Below, piece by piece: positions 7,087 through 15,960 of a DNA stretch of 22,199 nt. The notes below the pieces were generated by a model. The model was not told the DNA's origin. It saw nothing but the letters and a program-made list of their open reading frames with translations, and searched no databases. Each line of letters begins with the position of its first letter. Position 1 is the first letter of the stretch. Where the stretch lies: contig CAJUPQ010000059.1 in the NCBI GenBank assembly GCA_910588505.1, forward strand, positions 1 through 22,199. The letters run 5' to 3'. A program made the translations under genes and the position numbers. The stretch is from an uncultured Hungatella sp. GTDB taxonomy: Bacteria > Bacillota > Clostridia > Lachnospirales > Lachnospiraceae.

Positions 7087-8262
7087 ATGAAGAGAAGATT
7101 ATTGGCAGTTCTCATGGCGACGGCTATGACGGCGAGTCTGGCAGCCTGTGGAGGCGGAAGCGACGCGCAGACTACCACAGCGGCAGGGGAGCAGGAGACC
7201 ACCACGGCAGAGGCACAGGACGGGACAGCGGCGGAGACGAAGACTGCCAGCGAGCCGTCCGACGGCGGATTTGAGCTGGCTCTGGTGACGGACCTTGGGA
7301 CCATTGACGACAAGTCCTTTAACCAGGGCGCCTGGGAGGGGATGACCAGGTACGCGGAGGAGAACAACATATCCTACAAGTACTATCAGCCTCAGGAGGG
7401 GACCACGGACTCTTATCTGGAGACCATCGGACTTGCGGTGGAAGGCGGAGCCAAACTGGTGGTTTGCCCGGGATTTCTGTTTGAGGAGCCGGTGTATCTG
7501 GCTCAGGATCAGTTTAAGGATACCCATTTTATCCTGCTGGACGGCGAGCCCCACAGCGGCGACTACGCCGAGTACAGAACCAATGAGAACGTGATGCCCA
7601 TCCTGTTCCAGGAGGACCAGGCAGGATTTCTGGCAGGCTACGCGGCTGTTAAAGAGGGCTACACCAAGTTAGGCTTCATGGGCGGCATGGCGGTTCCCGC
7701 GGTTATCCGGTTCGGATACGGGTTTATCGAGGGCGCCGAGGCAGCGGCAGCGGAGCTTGGGGTAAGCGGTATTGAGGTTATGTATAACTACACCGGAGCA
7801 TTTGCGGCTACGCCGGAGGCTCAGTCCATGGCAGCTTCCTGGTATCAGAACGGCACTGAGGTGATCTTCGGCTGCGGCGGCGCTGTGGGCAATTCGGTCA
7901 TGGCTGCGGCTCAGGAGAAGGGCGCGAAGGTGATCGGCGTTGACGTTGACCAGAGCTTTGAGTCCGAGACGGTTATCACCTCCGCTATGAAGCTTCTGTC
8001 CAACTCTGTGTACGACGGTGTGAAGGCTTTCTACGACGGCAGCTTCCCCGGCGGCAAGACCAGCGTGTTCACGGTGGAGAACGAGGGCGTAGGCCTTCCC
8101 ATGGAGACTTCCAAGTTTGAGACCTTCACCCAGGCGGACTATGACGCCATCTACGCAAAGCTGGTTGCGGGAGAGTTTGAACTTGTTCAGCCGTCAGCCG
8201 ACAATATCGACCCGACTGCTGATCTGACCGTATCGGCGACAACGATCAAATATGTAGAGTAG
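7087..8262 (+). CDS. BMP-family nucleoside-binding lipoprotein (ABC importer)
   Basis: This 391-aa exported lipoprotein captures nucleosides outside the membrane for the ABC importer encoded downstream (PnrA/BmpA/YufN-like). A basic start (MKRRLL), a hydrophobic stretch and the lipobox Leu18-Ala-Ala-Cys21 form a lipoprotein signal. A Thr/Glu/Ala-rich linker (about residues 25-60) precedes the binding domain. BMP motifs are ELALVTDLGTIDDKSFNQGAWEGM, LVVCPGFLFEEP, and GFMGGMAVPAVIRFGYGFIEGA. AAGGAGG precedes ATG 7087 at good spacing. A strong hairpin at 8308-8345 separates it from the ATPase gene, which would yield more binding protein than transporter, as is common in such operons. The specific nucleoside cannot be told from sequence alone. 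Confidence 0.9.
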   Translation: MKRRLLAVLMATAMTASLAACGGGSDAQTTTAAGEQETTTAEAQDGTAAETKTASEPSDGGFELALVTDLGTIDDKSFNQGAWEGMTRYAEENNISYKYYQPQEGTTDSYLETIGLAVEGGAKLVVCPGFLFEEPVYLAQDQFKDTHFILLDGEPHSGDYAEYRTNENVMPILFQEDQAGFLAGYAAVKEGYTKLGFMGGMAVPAVIRFGYGFIEGAEAAAAELGVSGIEVMYNYTGAFAATPEAQSMAASWYQNGTEVIFGCGGAVGNSVMAAAQEKGAKVIGVDVDQSFESETVITSAMKLLSNSVYDGVKAFYDGSFPGGKTSVFTVENEGVGLPMETSKFETFTQADYDAIYAKLVAGEFELVQPSADNIDPTADLTVSATTIKYVE

Positions 8263-8307
8263 GTCAGAAACCGGGCGGCATTTGGCTGCAGGGTTTCGCG
8301 AATAAGG

Positions 8308-8346
8308 GGGCTGATTGCGGACCGGAAGGTCCGCGCGGCCCTTTTC
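8308..8346 (+). terminator. Intercistronic hairpin / attenuator
   Basis: GCGGACC (8317-8323), a GGAA tetraloop and GGTCCGC (8328-8334) form a perfect 7-bp stem, extendable by GGGC (8308-8311) with GCCC (8338-8341), followed by TTTT. It lies between the lipoprotein and the ATPase genes and probably gives partial termination or protects the upstream mRNA. Confidence 0.65.
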
Positions 8347-8379
8347 GTCTAATTTCCGCAAAAGTAAGGGGGAAACCTG

Positions 8380-9927
8380 ATGGATTACGTTATCGAAATG
8401 CTTCACATCACAAAGAAGTTTCCTGGAATCATTGCAAATGATGATATTACGATTCAGCTGAAAAAAGGTGAGATCCACGCGCTCCTTGGAGAGAACGGCG
8501 CGGGCAAGTCCACCCTCATGAGCGTTCTCTTTGGGCTATATCAGCCGGAGGAGGGCGTGATCAAGGTCAAGGGGCAGGAGGTCAAGATGAAAGGCCCCCT
8601 GGACGCCAATGCCCTGGGGATTGGCATGGTGCATCAGCACTTTAAACTGGTACATAACTTTACGGTGCTTCAAAACATTGTTCTGGGTATGGAGACTGTG
8701 GAGAAGGGATTGCTGAAAATGGACGACGCCCGGAAAAAGGTCATGGATTTGAGCAGGAAGTACAACCTGTTCATTGACCCGGACGCCCTTATATCTGACA
8801 TTACGGTGGGTATGCAGCAGAGGGTGGAGATCTTAAAGATGCTCTACCGGGACAATGAGATCATGATCTTTGACGAGCCCACAGCGGTCCTGACACCTCA
8901 GGAGATCGATGAGCTTATGGCCATCATGAAGAACCTGACCGACGAGGGCAAGTCTATTCTGTTCATTACCCACAAATTAAATGAGATCAAGGCGGTGGCG
9001 GACCGTTGCAGCGTCCTGCGCCGGGGAAAATATATTGGAACCGTGGATGTGGCCTCTACCTCCAAGGATGAGATGTCCGAGATGATGGTGGGCCGGAAGG
9101 TGAAGCTGACTGTGGACAAGCAGGAGTGTAAGCCTGGGGACGTGGTGCTTCAGGTGGAGCATGTGTGCGTGGACGCCAGACAGGAGGGCCACACGAAAAA
9201 GCTGGTGACAGATGTAGGCTTTCAGGTGCGCCGGGGCGAGATCGTGTGCATCGCGGGTATTGACGGCAACGGCCAGACAGAGCTGGTGCAGGCCATCACA
9301 GGGCTGCGCCCGGCAAGCAGCGGCACAGTGCGGGTCAACGGGGAGGATGTGACGAAAAAGTCCATCCGCTACAAGAATACCCACGGCCTGGCCCACATTC
9401 CGGAGGACCGGCACAAACACGGCCTGGTTCTGGACTATAACCTGGCTTACAACGCAGTGCTCCAGCAGTATTTTGAGCCGGAGTTCCAGCAGGGCGGGTT
9501 TTTGAAGGAGGATAAGATCTACAGCTACGCGGACAAGCTTATTGCCAATTTTGACATCCGCAGCGGCGAGGGCGCTTCCACCATCACCAGGAGTATGTCC
9601 GGAGGCAACCAGCAGAAAGTGATCGTGGCCAGGGAGATCTCCAGGAAGCATGACCTTCTTTTGGCGGTGCAGCCAACCCGGGGCCTGGACGTGGGAGCCA
9701 TTGAGTACATCCACTCAGAGCTGGTGAAGCAGAGGGACAGTGGATCCGCCATTTTGCTGGTGTCTCTGGAGCTTGACGAGGTGATGAATCTAAGCGATCG
9801 GATCCTGGTGATCTTTGAGGGCCATATTGTGGCTGAACTGGATCCAAAGGAAGTGACGGTTCAGGAGTTAGGGCTTTACATGGCAGGTTCAAAGAAAGAG
9901 GGGAAAGCAGATGAAACGAAAGAATAA
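8380..9927 (+). CDS. Nucleoside ABC transporter, double ATP-binding subunit (YufO/NupO-like)
   Basis: This 515-aa protein has two fused ABC domains. The first is complete: Walker A GENGAGKST (residues 37-45), a signature-like VGMQQR (143-148), and Walker B IMIFDEP (Asp165-Glu166). The second (from about residue 255) is catalytically degenerate: its P-loop reads GIDGNGQTE (293-301) with Gln in place of Lys, and its Walker B reads LAVQPTRGLD with Gln in place of the catalytic Glu, although the SGGNQQK signature (from 407) is intact. This asymmetry is usual for the sugar/nucleoside double-ATPase family. The 3' end overlaps the first permease gene by 17 nt, so translation is coupled. Confidence 0.92.
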   Translation: MDYVIEMLHITKKFPGIIANDDITIQLKKGEIHALLGENGAGKSTLMSVLFGLYQPEEGVIKVKGQEVKMKGPLDANALGIGMVHQHFKLVHNFTVLQNIVLGMETVEKGLLKMDDARKKVMDLSRKYNLFIDPDALISDITVGMQQRVEILKMLYRDNEIMIFDEPTAVLTPQEIDELMAIMKNLTDEGKSILFITHKLNEIKAVADRCSVLRRGKYIGTVDVASTSKDEMSEMMVGRKVKLTVDKQECKPGDVVLQVEHVCVDARQEGHTKKLVTDVGFQVRRGEIVCIAGIDGNGQTELVQAITGLRPASSGTVRVNGEDVTKKSIRYKNTHGLAHIPEDRHKHGLVLDYNLAYNAVLQQYFEPEFQQGGFLKEDKIYSYADKLIANFDIRSGEGASTITRSMSGGNQQKVIVAREISRKHDLLLAVQPTRGLDVGAIEYIHSELVKQRDSGSAILLVSLELDEVMNLSDRILVIFEGHIVAELDPKEVTVQELGLYMAGSKKEGKADETKE

Positions 9928-11017
9928 GGGGAATTATGTTGGCGTTCTCTCTTCCGTGTTCGCCATTGTCATCGGGCTGCTTGTGGGGCTTGTGGTTCTG
10001 ATCCTTTGCAATCCCGCCCAGGCCTTCCCAGGGTTTTTTACCATCCTTACAGGGGCTTTTACCCACGGCATGAAGGGGGTGGGGCAGGTGTTTTATTATG
10101 CCACGCCCATTATTCTTACAGGCTTATCCGTGGGCTTTGCCTTTAAGACCGGGGTGTTTAACATCGGGACCCCGGGGCAGTTTATCATGGGGGCCTTCGG
10201 CGCGGTGTATGTGGGGATCATGTGGGAGCAGCTGGGGGGCGTCCACTGGATTGCGGCCCTGATGGCCAGCCTGATCATGGGGGCTGTGTGGGGGCTGATT
10301 CCGGGGCTTTTGAAGGCGTACTTTAATGTTAACGTGGTCATTTCCTGTATTATGATGAACTATATCGGCATGTATCTGGTGAACTGGAGCGTGAGAGGCA
10401 ACAAGGCTTTGTTCAACACTCTGAGAAATGAGTCCAAGAACGTGGCCGCCACGGCGGTCATCCCGAAGATGGGGTTGGACAAGGTGTTTTCCGGGTCCAG
10501 CGTCAACGGCGGGATCCTTATTGCCATAGTGGTGGTGATCTTTATCTACATCCTGTTAAATAAGACGGCTTTCGGGTATGAGCTGAAGGCGGTGGGGTTT
10601 AACCAGGACGCGGGAAAGTACGCAGGGATCAATGAGAAGCGCAATGTGGTGGCTGCCATGGTGATCGCGGGAGCCATCGCGGGTCTTGCGGGAGGCCTTT
10701 TGTACCTGGCGGGAACGGGAAAGCATATCGAGATCAAGGATGTGCTGGCCTCCGAGGGATTTACGGGCATCTCCGTGGCCCTTCTGGGTTTGAGCCACCC
10801 CATCGGCGTGCTGTTTTCCGGACTGTTTATCGCCTATCTGACAGCGGGAGGATTTTACCTGCAGCTGTTTGAGTTCTCTACGGAGATCATTGATATCATT
10901 GTGGCAGTCATCATTTATTTCAGCGCCTTTGCCCTGATCGTGCGGTCTATTCTTGGGAAGCTCAAGGAGCGTAAAGCAAAGAGCGAGGATAAGAGCGAGG
11001 GAGGTGACCAGGCATGA
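9911..11017 (+). CDS. Nucleoside ABC transporter permease 1 (YufP-like)
   Basis: This 368-aa polytopic membrane protein of the BPD_transp_2 family is one half of the nucleoside channel. Recognisable features are a long first helix (VFAIVIGLLVGLVVLIL), GLSVGFAFKTGVFNIGTPGQFIMGAF, the family loop FGYELKAVGFNQDAGKYAGIN contacting the ATPase, and GFTGISVALLGLSHPIGVLFSGLFIAYL. The C-terminus is a charged tail (KERKAKSEDKSEGG). It overlaps the ATPase gene by 17 nt and the second permease gene by 4 nt (ATGA). Confidence 0.9.
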   Translation: MKRKNKGNYVGVLSSVFAIVIGLLVGLVVLILCNPAQAFPGFFTILTGAFTHGMKGVGQVFYYATPIILTGLSVGFAFKTGVFNIGTPGQFIMGAFGAVYVGIMWEQLGGVHWIAALMASLIMGAVWGLIPGLLKAYFNVNVVISCIMMNYIGMYLVNWSVRGNKALFNTLRNESKNVAATAVIPKMGLDKVFSGSSVNGGILIAIVVVIFIYILLNKTAFGYELKAVGFNQDAGKYAGINEKRNVVAAMVIAGAIAGLAGGLLYLAGTGKHIEIKDVLASEGFTGISVALLGLSHPIGVLFSGLFIAYLTAGGFYLQLFEFSTEIIDIIVAVIIYFSAFALIVRSILGKLKERKAKSEDKSEGGDQA

Positions 11018-11967
11018 GTGTGATCTATTTTATCTTTCAGCAGACAATGCTTTTTACGATCCCTCTGATGATCGTGGCGCTCGGGGGGATGTTCTCGGAG
11101 CGCAGCGGCGTGGTGAATATTGCCCTGGAGGGCATTATGATCATGGGGGCGTTTACGGGCATCCTGTTTCTCAACCTGACAGGGGGAAAGCTGTCGGGGC
11201 AGGCACAGCTGATCCTGGCTATCGTGATCGCCATGGTGACCGGCGGCGTGTTCTCCCTGACCCACGCCTATGCGGCCATCAATATGAAGGCGGACCAGAC
11301 CATCAGCGGCACGGCTTTGAACATGTTCGCCCCGGCCTTTGCCATCTTTGTGGCCAGGGTTATCCAGGGGGTGCAGCAGGTTCAGTTTACCAACACCTTC
11401 CGCATTGACTCCGTGCCGGTGCTGGGGAAGATCCCGGTGCTGGGGCCTATGCTGTTTCAGAACGCGTATATTACCACCTACCTTGGGATCATCATCCTTT
11501 TGGTGTCCGCCCTGGTGCTCTACCGCACCAGATTTGGCCTGAGGCTTCGGGCCTGCGGGGAGCATCCTCAGGCCGCGGACGCGGCGGGGATCAATGTGTA
11601 CCGTATGCAGTACGCCGGGGTGGTTATCTCCGGGGCTCTGGGAGGTCTGGGAGGCCTGGTGTTCGTGGTGCCGACGTCCACCAATTTTAACGCGGATGTG
11701 GCGGGATACGGATTTTTGGCTATCGCGGTGCTTATCTTCGGCCAGTGGAAGCCGTGGAAGATCCTGGGGGCTTCCCTGTTCTTCGGGCTGATGAAGGCTA
11801 TCGCCGCGGCTTACTCCGGCATACCGTTTCTGGCTTCCATGGGCATACCCAGCTATCTGTACAAGATGGTGCCTTATATCGCCACCATGGTGGTGCTGAT
11901 GTTTACTTCGAAAAATTCCCAGGCGCCCAGGGCGTCAGGGGTGCCTTTTGATAAGGGGCAGAGGTAG
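11014..11967 (+). CDS. Nucleoside ABC transporter permease 2 (YufQ-like)
   Basis: This 317-aa polytopic BPD_transp_2 permease pairs with the preceding one. Features are IVALGGMFSERSGVVNIALEGIMIMGAF near the N-terminus, DQTISGTALNMFAPAFAIF, the ATPase-contact loop RFGLRLRACGEHPQAADAAGINV, GALGGLGGLVFV, and GFLAIAVLIFGQWKPWKILGASLFFG. It starts with a 4-nt ATGA overlap with permease 1 and ends 10 nt before a strong terminator stem, closing the operon. Confidence 0.9.
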   Translation: MSVIYFIFQQTMLFTIPLMIVALGGMFSERSGVVNIALEGIMIMGAFTGILFLNLTGGKLSGQAQLILAIVIAMVTGGVFSLTHAYAAINMKADQTISGTALNMFAPAFAIFVARVIQGVQQVQFTNTFRIDSVPVLGKIPVLGPMLFQNAYITTYLGIIILLVSALVLYRTRFGLRLRACGEHPQAADAAGINVYRMQYAGVVISGALGGLGGLVFVVPTSTNFNADVAGYGFLAIAVLIFGQWKPWKILGASLFFGLMKAIAAAYSGIPFLASMGIPSYLYKMVPYIATMVVLMFTSKNSQAPRASGVPFDKGQR

Positions 11968-11977
11968 GATATGTGAG

Positions 11978-12003
11978 GGGCGGCGTTTGGGCCGCCCTTT
12001 TTA
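11978..12003 (+). terminator. Strong intrinsic terminator of the nucleoside import operon
   Basis: GGGCGGC (11978-11984) and GCCGCCC (11991-11997) form a perfect 7-bp stem with loop GTTTGG, followed by TTTTT. It marks the end of the housekeeping operon and the left edge of the accessory region. Confidence 0.9.
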
Positions 12004-12102
12004 TACAGGTTAATCGTGATCTGCAATATGGGAGTGAAATGTAGAAGAACGATTTAAAATGCAGGTATGACAGGTTACGGAGCTGAAAATAGGAGGTGTG
12101 TG

Positions 12103-12348
12103 ATGGCGGATAAAATGAGAGAAATCCTGTTGTCGGAAAGAGGGCGGGAGATTGTCAATGTGGTCTTTTTTCTGTCCTTTCTGCTTCGGAACAGGGGGAT
12201 TGTTTTTGCAGCCTATGTGGTTTGGGGCATTTATCTGTGGTTCTGCGCCAAATATGCTTCCTCCAAGGCATCCAGGATTATTTACAGGGGTGTTATGGTG
12301 TTCGCGGGGGTGATGGCCGCGGTTAGCTTGTATGTTCTGGTGAGATGA
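12103..12348 (+). CDS. Small hypothetical membrane protein (81 aa)
   Basis: The 81-aa protein begins MADKMREILLSERGRE. It has three hydrophobic stretches, about residues 18-28, 33-49 and 61-80 (IVFAAYVVWGIYLWFCA in the middle, VMVFAGVMAAVSLYVLV at the end), separated by basic loops. The start is well supported by AGGAGG (12091-12096) six nt upstream. I do not recognise a family. It lies 90 nt before the HEPN gene in the same direction and may be co-transcribed. A remnant resembling its first codons and ribosome site occurs at 18950-18982, beyond rdrB. Whether it acts with the defence genes is unknown. Confidence 0.6.
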   Translation: MADKMREILLSERGREIVNVVFFLSFLLRNRGIVFAAYVVWGIYLWFCAKYASSKASRIIYRGVMVFAGVMAAVSLYVLVR

Positions 12349-12438
12349 GATCTGAGATGGGAGATCAGAAAACAGGGGATCAGAATGGAGCGCAGTGGGA
12401 CAGGATCGTGTACACAGTTTTGCGTTGAAGGGAGTGAA

Positions 12439-13533
12439 ATGCAGATGAATTTTTTTCTGAATCGCCTGGATAATCTGGATATCGGAGATGAGAGCTTTGA
12501 GTTTATCCCTCAGTTTGCCAAGAAAGAGATGAATTTGGACGGCAGGATCGTTGGGGTACATGGGACTTTTATTTCCCATGAACATGATGTGATGCCTCTT
12601 TTGAGAGAGATCGGATTGAAGGAGCAGATTGGCATAGGAATGTATGATGCGTTATTTCGGAAGCCTGTCATGATTTTTCTGCTGGCAAGTACTGAGGAGG
12701 ATCTTACTTTTACAAAAGAGCAGCTGGACCAAAGAGATGCATTTATAGGGCTGAATCTGAACAATTTTGCTCAGGCCCTTTCTATAGGCTGTTGGTTTAT
12801 AAAGGACTCCTGCGTTTCTGCTGTCCATGCTTATATGTCAAATCCCATTAATGGCTACTATTCGCAGTTTCACAGAGATATGGATGTTACTCTCGGCAAT
12901 GGGCAGATCAAGGAGATCTATTTTTCGCCTACTGAAATGAAGGAGGCCATGGCGCTGATGGAACGGGTATTGGTTCTGCTTATGCCGGATCAGTCTGGGG
13001 CCGGGCAGATTGAATTTGCGCGCAGTGCCGAGACATCTATTTTGGAAGTGGATAAGGCGATTAGTACGGAGGGAACCAGTTTCACGCGGGCGTTGTCCTT
13101 GCTGCAGGAGGCCCGTCGTACCGGGCAGATTGCGGCTAAGATGGATAAGTATTGTTCTGTTTTAGAATGTCTGTATGCTTTGAAAAGGGAGCATAAGAAG
13201 AGAATCTCTAACATTACGGCTGCGTATATTGGCGCTGATTCTACAGACCGGGAAGAGATCCGGATGAATATGCGAGACATCTACGGCATACGCTCGGATA
13301 AATCTCACGGGGATCACTTAAAATATTTGAAAGATCATGATGAAGAGACGTTGGCCAAACTGTCAACGGTATTGGATGGCTATGTCCGGTCTGTGTTTCG
13401 AAAAGTAATAAAACTGGATGAGCTGAACTATGCTCCAGCAGCCCAGGAAGCGGCGAAAACTAGCGCTTATTTTCAGGGGATAGCTAAGAGTTTTTTTATG
13501 GAAATGGATGGCATGAATGACTTGATGGGATGA
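12439..13533 (+). CDS. ApeA-like HEPN-domain protein (candidate RNase, defence)
   Basis: This protein of about 364 aa has a C-terminal domain that fits the Apea-like HEPN pattern: a helix YCSVLECLYAL, then RISNITAAYIGADSTDREEI, then MRDIYGIRSDKSHG. The R-x4-H ribonuclease motif is Arg285-SDKS-His290. The N-terminal ~190 residues (GRIVGVHGTFISHEHDV; a patch RDAFIGLNLNNFAQALSIGCWFI) are not recognised and may be the sensor. HEPN proteins of this kind act in abortive anti-phage defence by cutting RNA. ATG 12439 or 12445 is chosen because GGGAG lies at 12430-12434; an in-frame ATG at 12385 has only a distant purine stretch. It is 108 nt upstream of rdrA, in the same direction. Its composition is between that of the G+C-rich housekeeping genes and the A+T-rich rdr genes. 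Confidence 0.7.
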   Translation: MQMNFFLNRLDNLDIGDESFEFIPQFAKKEMNLDGRIVGVHGTFISHEHDVMPLLREIGLKEQIGIGMYDALFRKPVMIFLLASTEEDLTFTKEQLDQRDAFIGLNLNNFAQALSIGCWFIKDSCVSAVHAYMSNPINGYYSQFHRDMDVTLGNGQIKEIYFSPTEMKEAMALMERVLVLLMPDQSGAGQIEFARSAETSILEVDKAISTEGTSFTRALSLLQEARRTGQIAAKMDKYCSVLECLYALKREHKKRISNITAAYIGADSTDREEIRMNMRDIYGIRSDKSHGDHLKYLKDHDEETLAKLSTVLDGYVRSVFRKVIKLDELNYAPAAQEAAKTSAYFQGIAKSFFMEMDGMNDLMG

Positions 13534-13641
13534 AGTTTATGTAGTTAAGTAAAAAAGGATGGATGGGGAAATGTGAGTGAATTTGGGAAAAAGGTATAAA
13601 TGATATCCAGATAGATAAATATACTGAGGGGAGAAAATTGA

Positions 13642-15960
13642 ATGAAAAAAATAAGATTTTCAGATAGTCAGAGATTTCAGACTTATATTGAAGAAAAAAT
13701 TAGTAGAGAAAGTATGTTCTTCTATGAATATGAAATGGCTGTGAATAGTCTAAATAATATATGGAAGATACAGAAGAATAATAAAAAAAATGCTTATTAT
13801 GCTACGGAAGAGCCTAATAATATTATAGCTTTTTGTGGTGAAAGAGGAAGCGGGAAGAGCAGTAGTATGCTTTCATTCATAAAAGCATTAGATACTTCAT
13901 ATTTTAATAATGATGAGTTGCAATTTAGTGATGAGTTACGAAAAAATGATTGGAAATCTAGAATACTGATTGATCCATCAGTATTTGATGGAGTACATAA
14001 TATTCTGGATGTAGTTTTGGCACATATTTACCAAAAATTCTATGAGACATATAAGAAGGATAATCAATACATCGAACAATATGAACGTGAAAAAATGTTG
14101 GGTCAGTTGTCAAAGGTTTATAGAAATTTATCTATTATTAAAGATAACCGAAAAGCGTTGGATGAAGAGTTTGATGAAGCGGGAAATATTACAAAGTTAG
14201 AGAAACTTGGCGAGAGTATAAAGCTAAAAAGAGAATTAGAAATACTAATTGATTTATATTTAAGTTTTATGTCCAAACCGGATAGTGAAAGGAAGTGCGA
14301 AAAATTATTAATTGTAATAGATGATCTGGATTTGTGTAATGGAAATGTTTATGAAATGTCTGAACAGATCCGTAAATATTTGGTTATAAATAATGTTATT
14401 ATTATTATGGCCATTAAAATAGATCAACTGGAGCTTGGAATCGAAGAAAAGACCAGGAAAGATTTTGTTAATATATTAAAACAAGATCAGAATACTGAAT
14501 ATATAAATAACGAAATCAGAAGCATGGCAAAGCACTATACAACAAAATTGATCCCCAAGGCGCGCAGAATTTATTTACCTAATTTAAAAAGTGACGAGAT
14601 TAGTTTAGATACTGGGCTGGAAAAAAATAATGACAATGGGAAAAGTATTGAACACAAGGTTATAGATATGATATATCAGAAGACGGGAATCCTTTTTATA
14701 CCGTCATTAGATGGATATAGTTATCTTATCCCTGTACTCTTGAGAGATTTCATTGACCTTGTTTCATTTTTAGAAGAAATGGAAAATCCAGGAGATAATC
14801 TGGAAATAAAAAAATGGAATATTTCTGCCTTTAAATCGTTTTTTATAGAGGGGATGATAAAAAAGAACCTTCAGAGGCATGTATGGAAAGACCTCGCTGA
14901 GATCATAGAGGGCAGCGAGAACTTGGTAAATCATAGTCTGAGTAAATTCTTGGATGAACCGTTTGCCAAAGATGGAGGAATGATGGCAGGATACTTTAAT
15001 TCTATTTGGATATATCCTTCTGGAAGTCTTGCCAGTATTATTGAGATCATCTTTAAACGGTTGGATTGTCTGACTAGAAAAGAGGATACTACCTTAACAC
15101 ATTATATGATAATATACTACACGATTTTGTTAAATGAAAAGTTTATTAAAGATGTATCTATTTCAGAACCTTTAATCAGATATTTTATATGGGGAAACAC
15201 TTTAAATAATGTGATACCTGCTATTCAGTCAGTGAACCGGCAAATACTAATGAATAGAGAAGGGTTTTATATAAATTTATTAGAATGTTGGAATGCGATC
15301 GCTGAGGAATTGAATGATAAATATGAATTTTCATTAGAGATGAAAGATGTACTTAAGGATAAAGTATCTAAATTAAAAAAAGATGGCAGACTCTCCGAGA
15401 TAGCAGTATGGTGTTTGTTATCATTATTTGGATCCAGCTTTCTGTTCGGGAACGATGGAAAGGGATATGTTTTTAGAGCTCCATTTATATCAGGCAACTA
15501 TCAGATTCCTCCGAATATAATAATAAGTTTGGAAAACTATATAGTTAGTCTTTGTGAAGTTAGAAAAATTTATGAAATCGCCAGTTTAGAACTTCTGGGC
15601 GTTTCAATAGATGAGATGGAAGCCGTTTTTGAGGCCTTTGAAACAGAGAACTCTGCATTGATAGAACAAGCTAAGATTATAACAGTAAATGTGGATTTGG
15701 CGATGAATTTAATAAATTATTGTAAAAGTAATAATGATTATAAGCAGGCAACAGATACGGAGGAGGATAGGACATATTATTTAATTAGAGTTTTTTTAAT
15801 AATGTGGGACGCTTTTTGGAAAAGGCTGGTTTGGAGAAGGTTGATTGGACGCAGATTTGGATTCCCCAAAGACAAAGTGATGATAGAAAAATACATGGAG
15901 TCAGAATCGATATATGTAAAATATACTCTCATATATGTACAGTCGAGGCGGATCTGTTAA
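13642..15960 (+). CDS. rdrA: RdrA ATPase of a RADAR system, zero-frame part (ends early)
   Basis: This 772-aa open frame encodes the P-loop ATPase of RADAR, the partner that activates RdrB during phage infection. Walker A is GERGSGKS (residues 66-73) and Walker B is LLIVIDDLDL (222-231, Asp227-Asp228), in a KAP/STAND-like NTPase context. The long alpha-helical remainder has no motif I can name. Assignment rests on this ATPase lying directly upstream of an unmistakable RdrB. The last 53 or so codons (from 15799) are low-quality and basic and are probably out of frame: the true C-terminus continues in the -1 frame to 16325. The ribosome site GAGGGGAG (13626-13633) is 8 nt before ATG 13642. The gene is markedly A+T-rich against the genes left of 12.1 kb, a sign of transfer. 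Confidence 0.8.
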   Translation: MKKIRFSDSQRFQTYIEEKISRESMFFYEYEMAVNSLNNIWKIQKNNKKNAYYATEEPNNIIAFCGERGSGKSSSMLSFIKALDTSYFNNDELQFSDELRKNDWKSRILIDPSVFDGVHNILDVVLAHIYQKFYETYKKDNQYIEQYEREKMLGQLSKVYRNLSIIKDNRKALDEEFDEAGNITKLEKLGESIKLKRELEILIDLYLSFMSKPDSERKCEKLLIVIDDLDLCNGNVYEMSEQIRKYLVINNVIIIMAIKIDQLELGIEEKTRKDFVNILKQDQNTEYINNEIRSMAKHYTTKLIPKARRIYLPNLKSDEISLDTGLEKNNDNGKSIEHKVIDMIYQKTGILFIPSLDGYSYLIPVLLRDFIDLVSFLEEMENPGDNLEIKKWNISAFKSFFIEGMIKKNLQRHVWKDLAEIIEGSENLVNHSLSKFLDEPFAKDGGMMAGYFNSIWIYPSGSLASIIEIIFKRLDCLTRKEDTTLTHYMIIYYTILLNEKFIKDVSISEPLIRYFIWGNTLNNVIPAIQSVNRQILMNREGFYINLLECWNAIAEELNDKYEFSLEMKDVLKDKVSKLKKDGRLSEIAVWCLLSLFGSSFLFGNDGKGYVFRAPFISGNYQIPPNIIISLENYIVSLCEVRKIYEIASLELLGVSIDEMEAVFEAFETENSALIEQAKIITVNVDLAMNLINYCKSNNDYKQATDTEEDRTYYLIRVFLIMWDAFWKRLVWRRLIGRRFGFPKDKVMIEKYMESESIYVKYTLIYVQSRRIC

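Noticed and set aside
8977..9714. Long minus-strand open frames opposite the ABC ATPase and other G+C-rich genes
   Set aside because: They are antisense shadows of well-identified genes, rich in His/Leu/Pro, without ribosome sites or family motifs.
13560..13625. A dedicated promoter for rdrA
   Set aside because: TATAAA (13595-13600) and TATACT (13620-13625) occur, but neither has a -35 at suitable distance; in A+T-rich sequence this is weak evidence.
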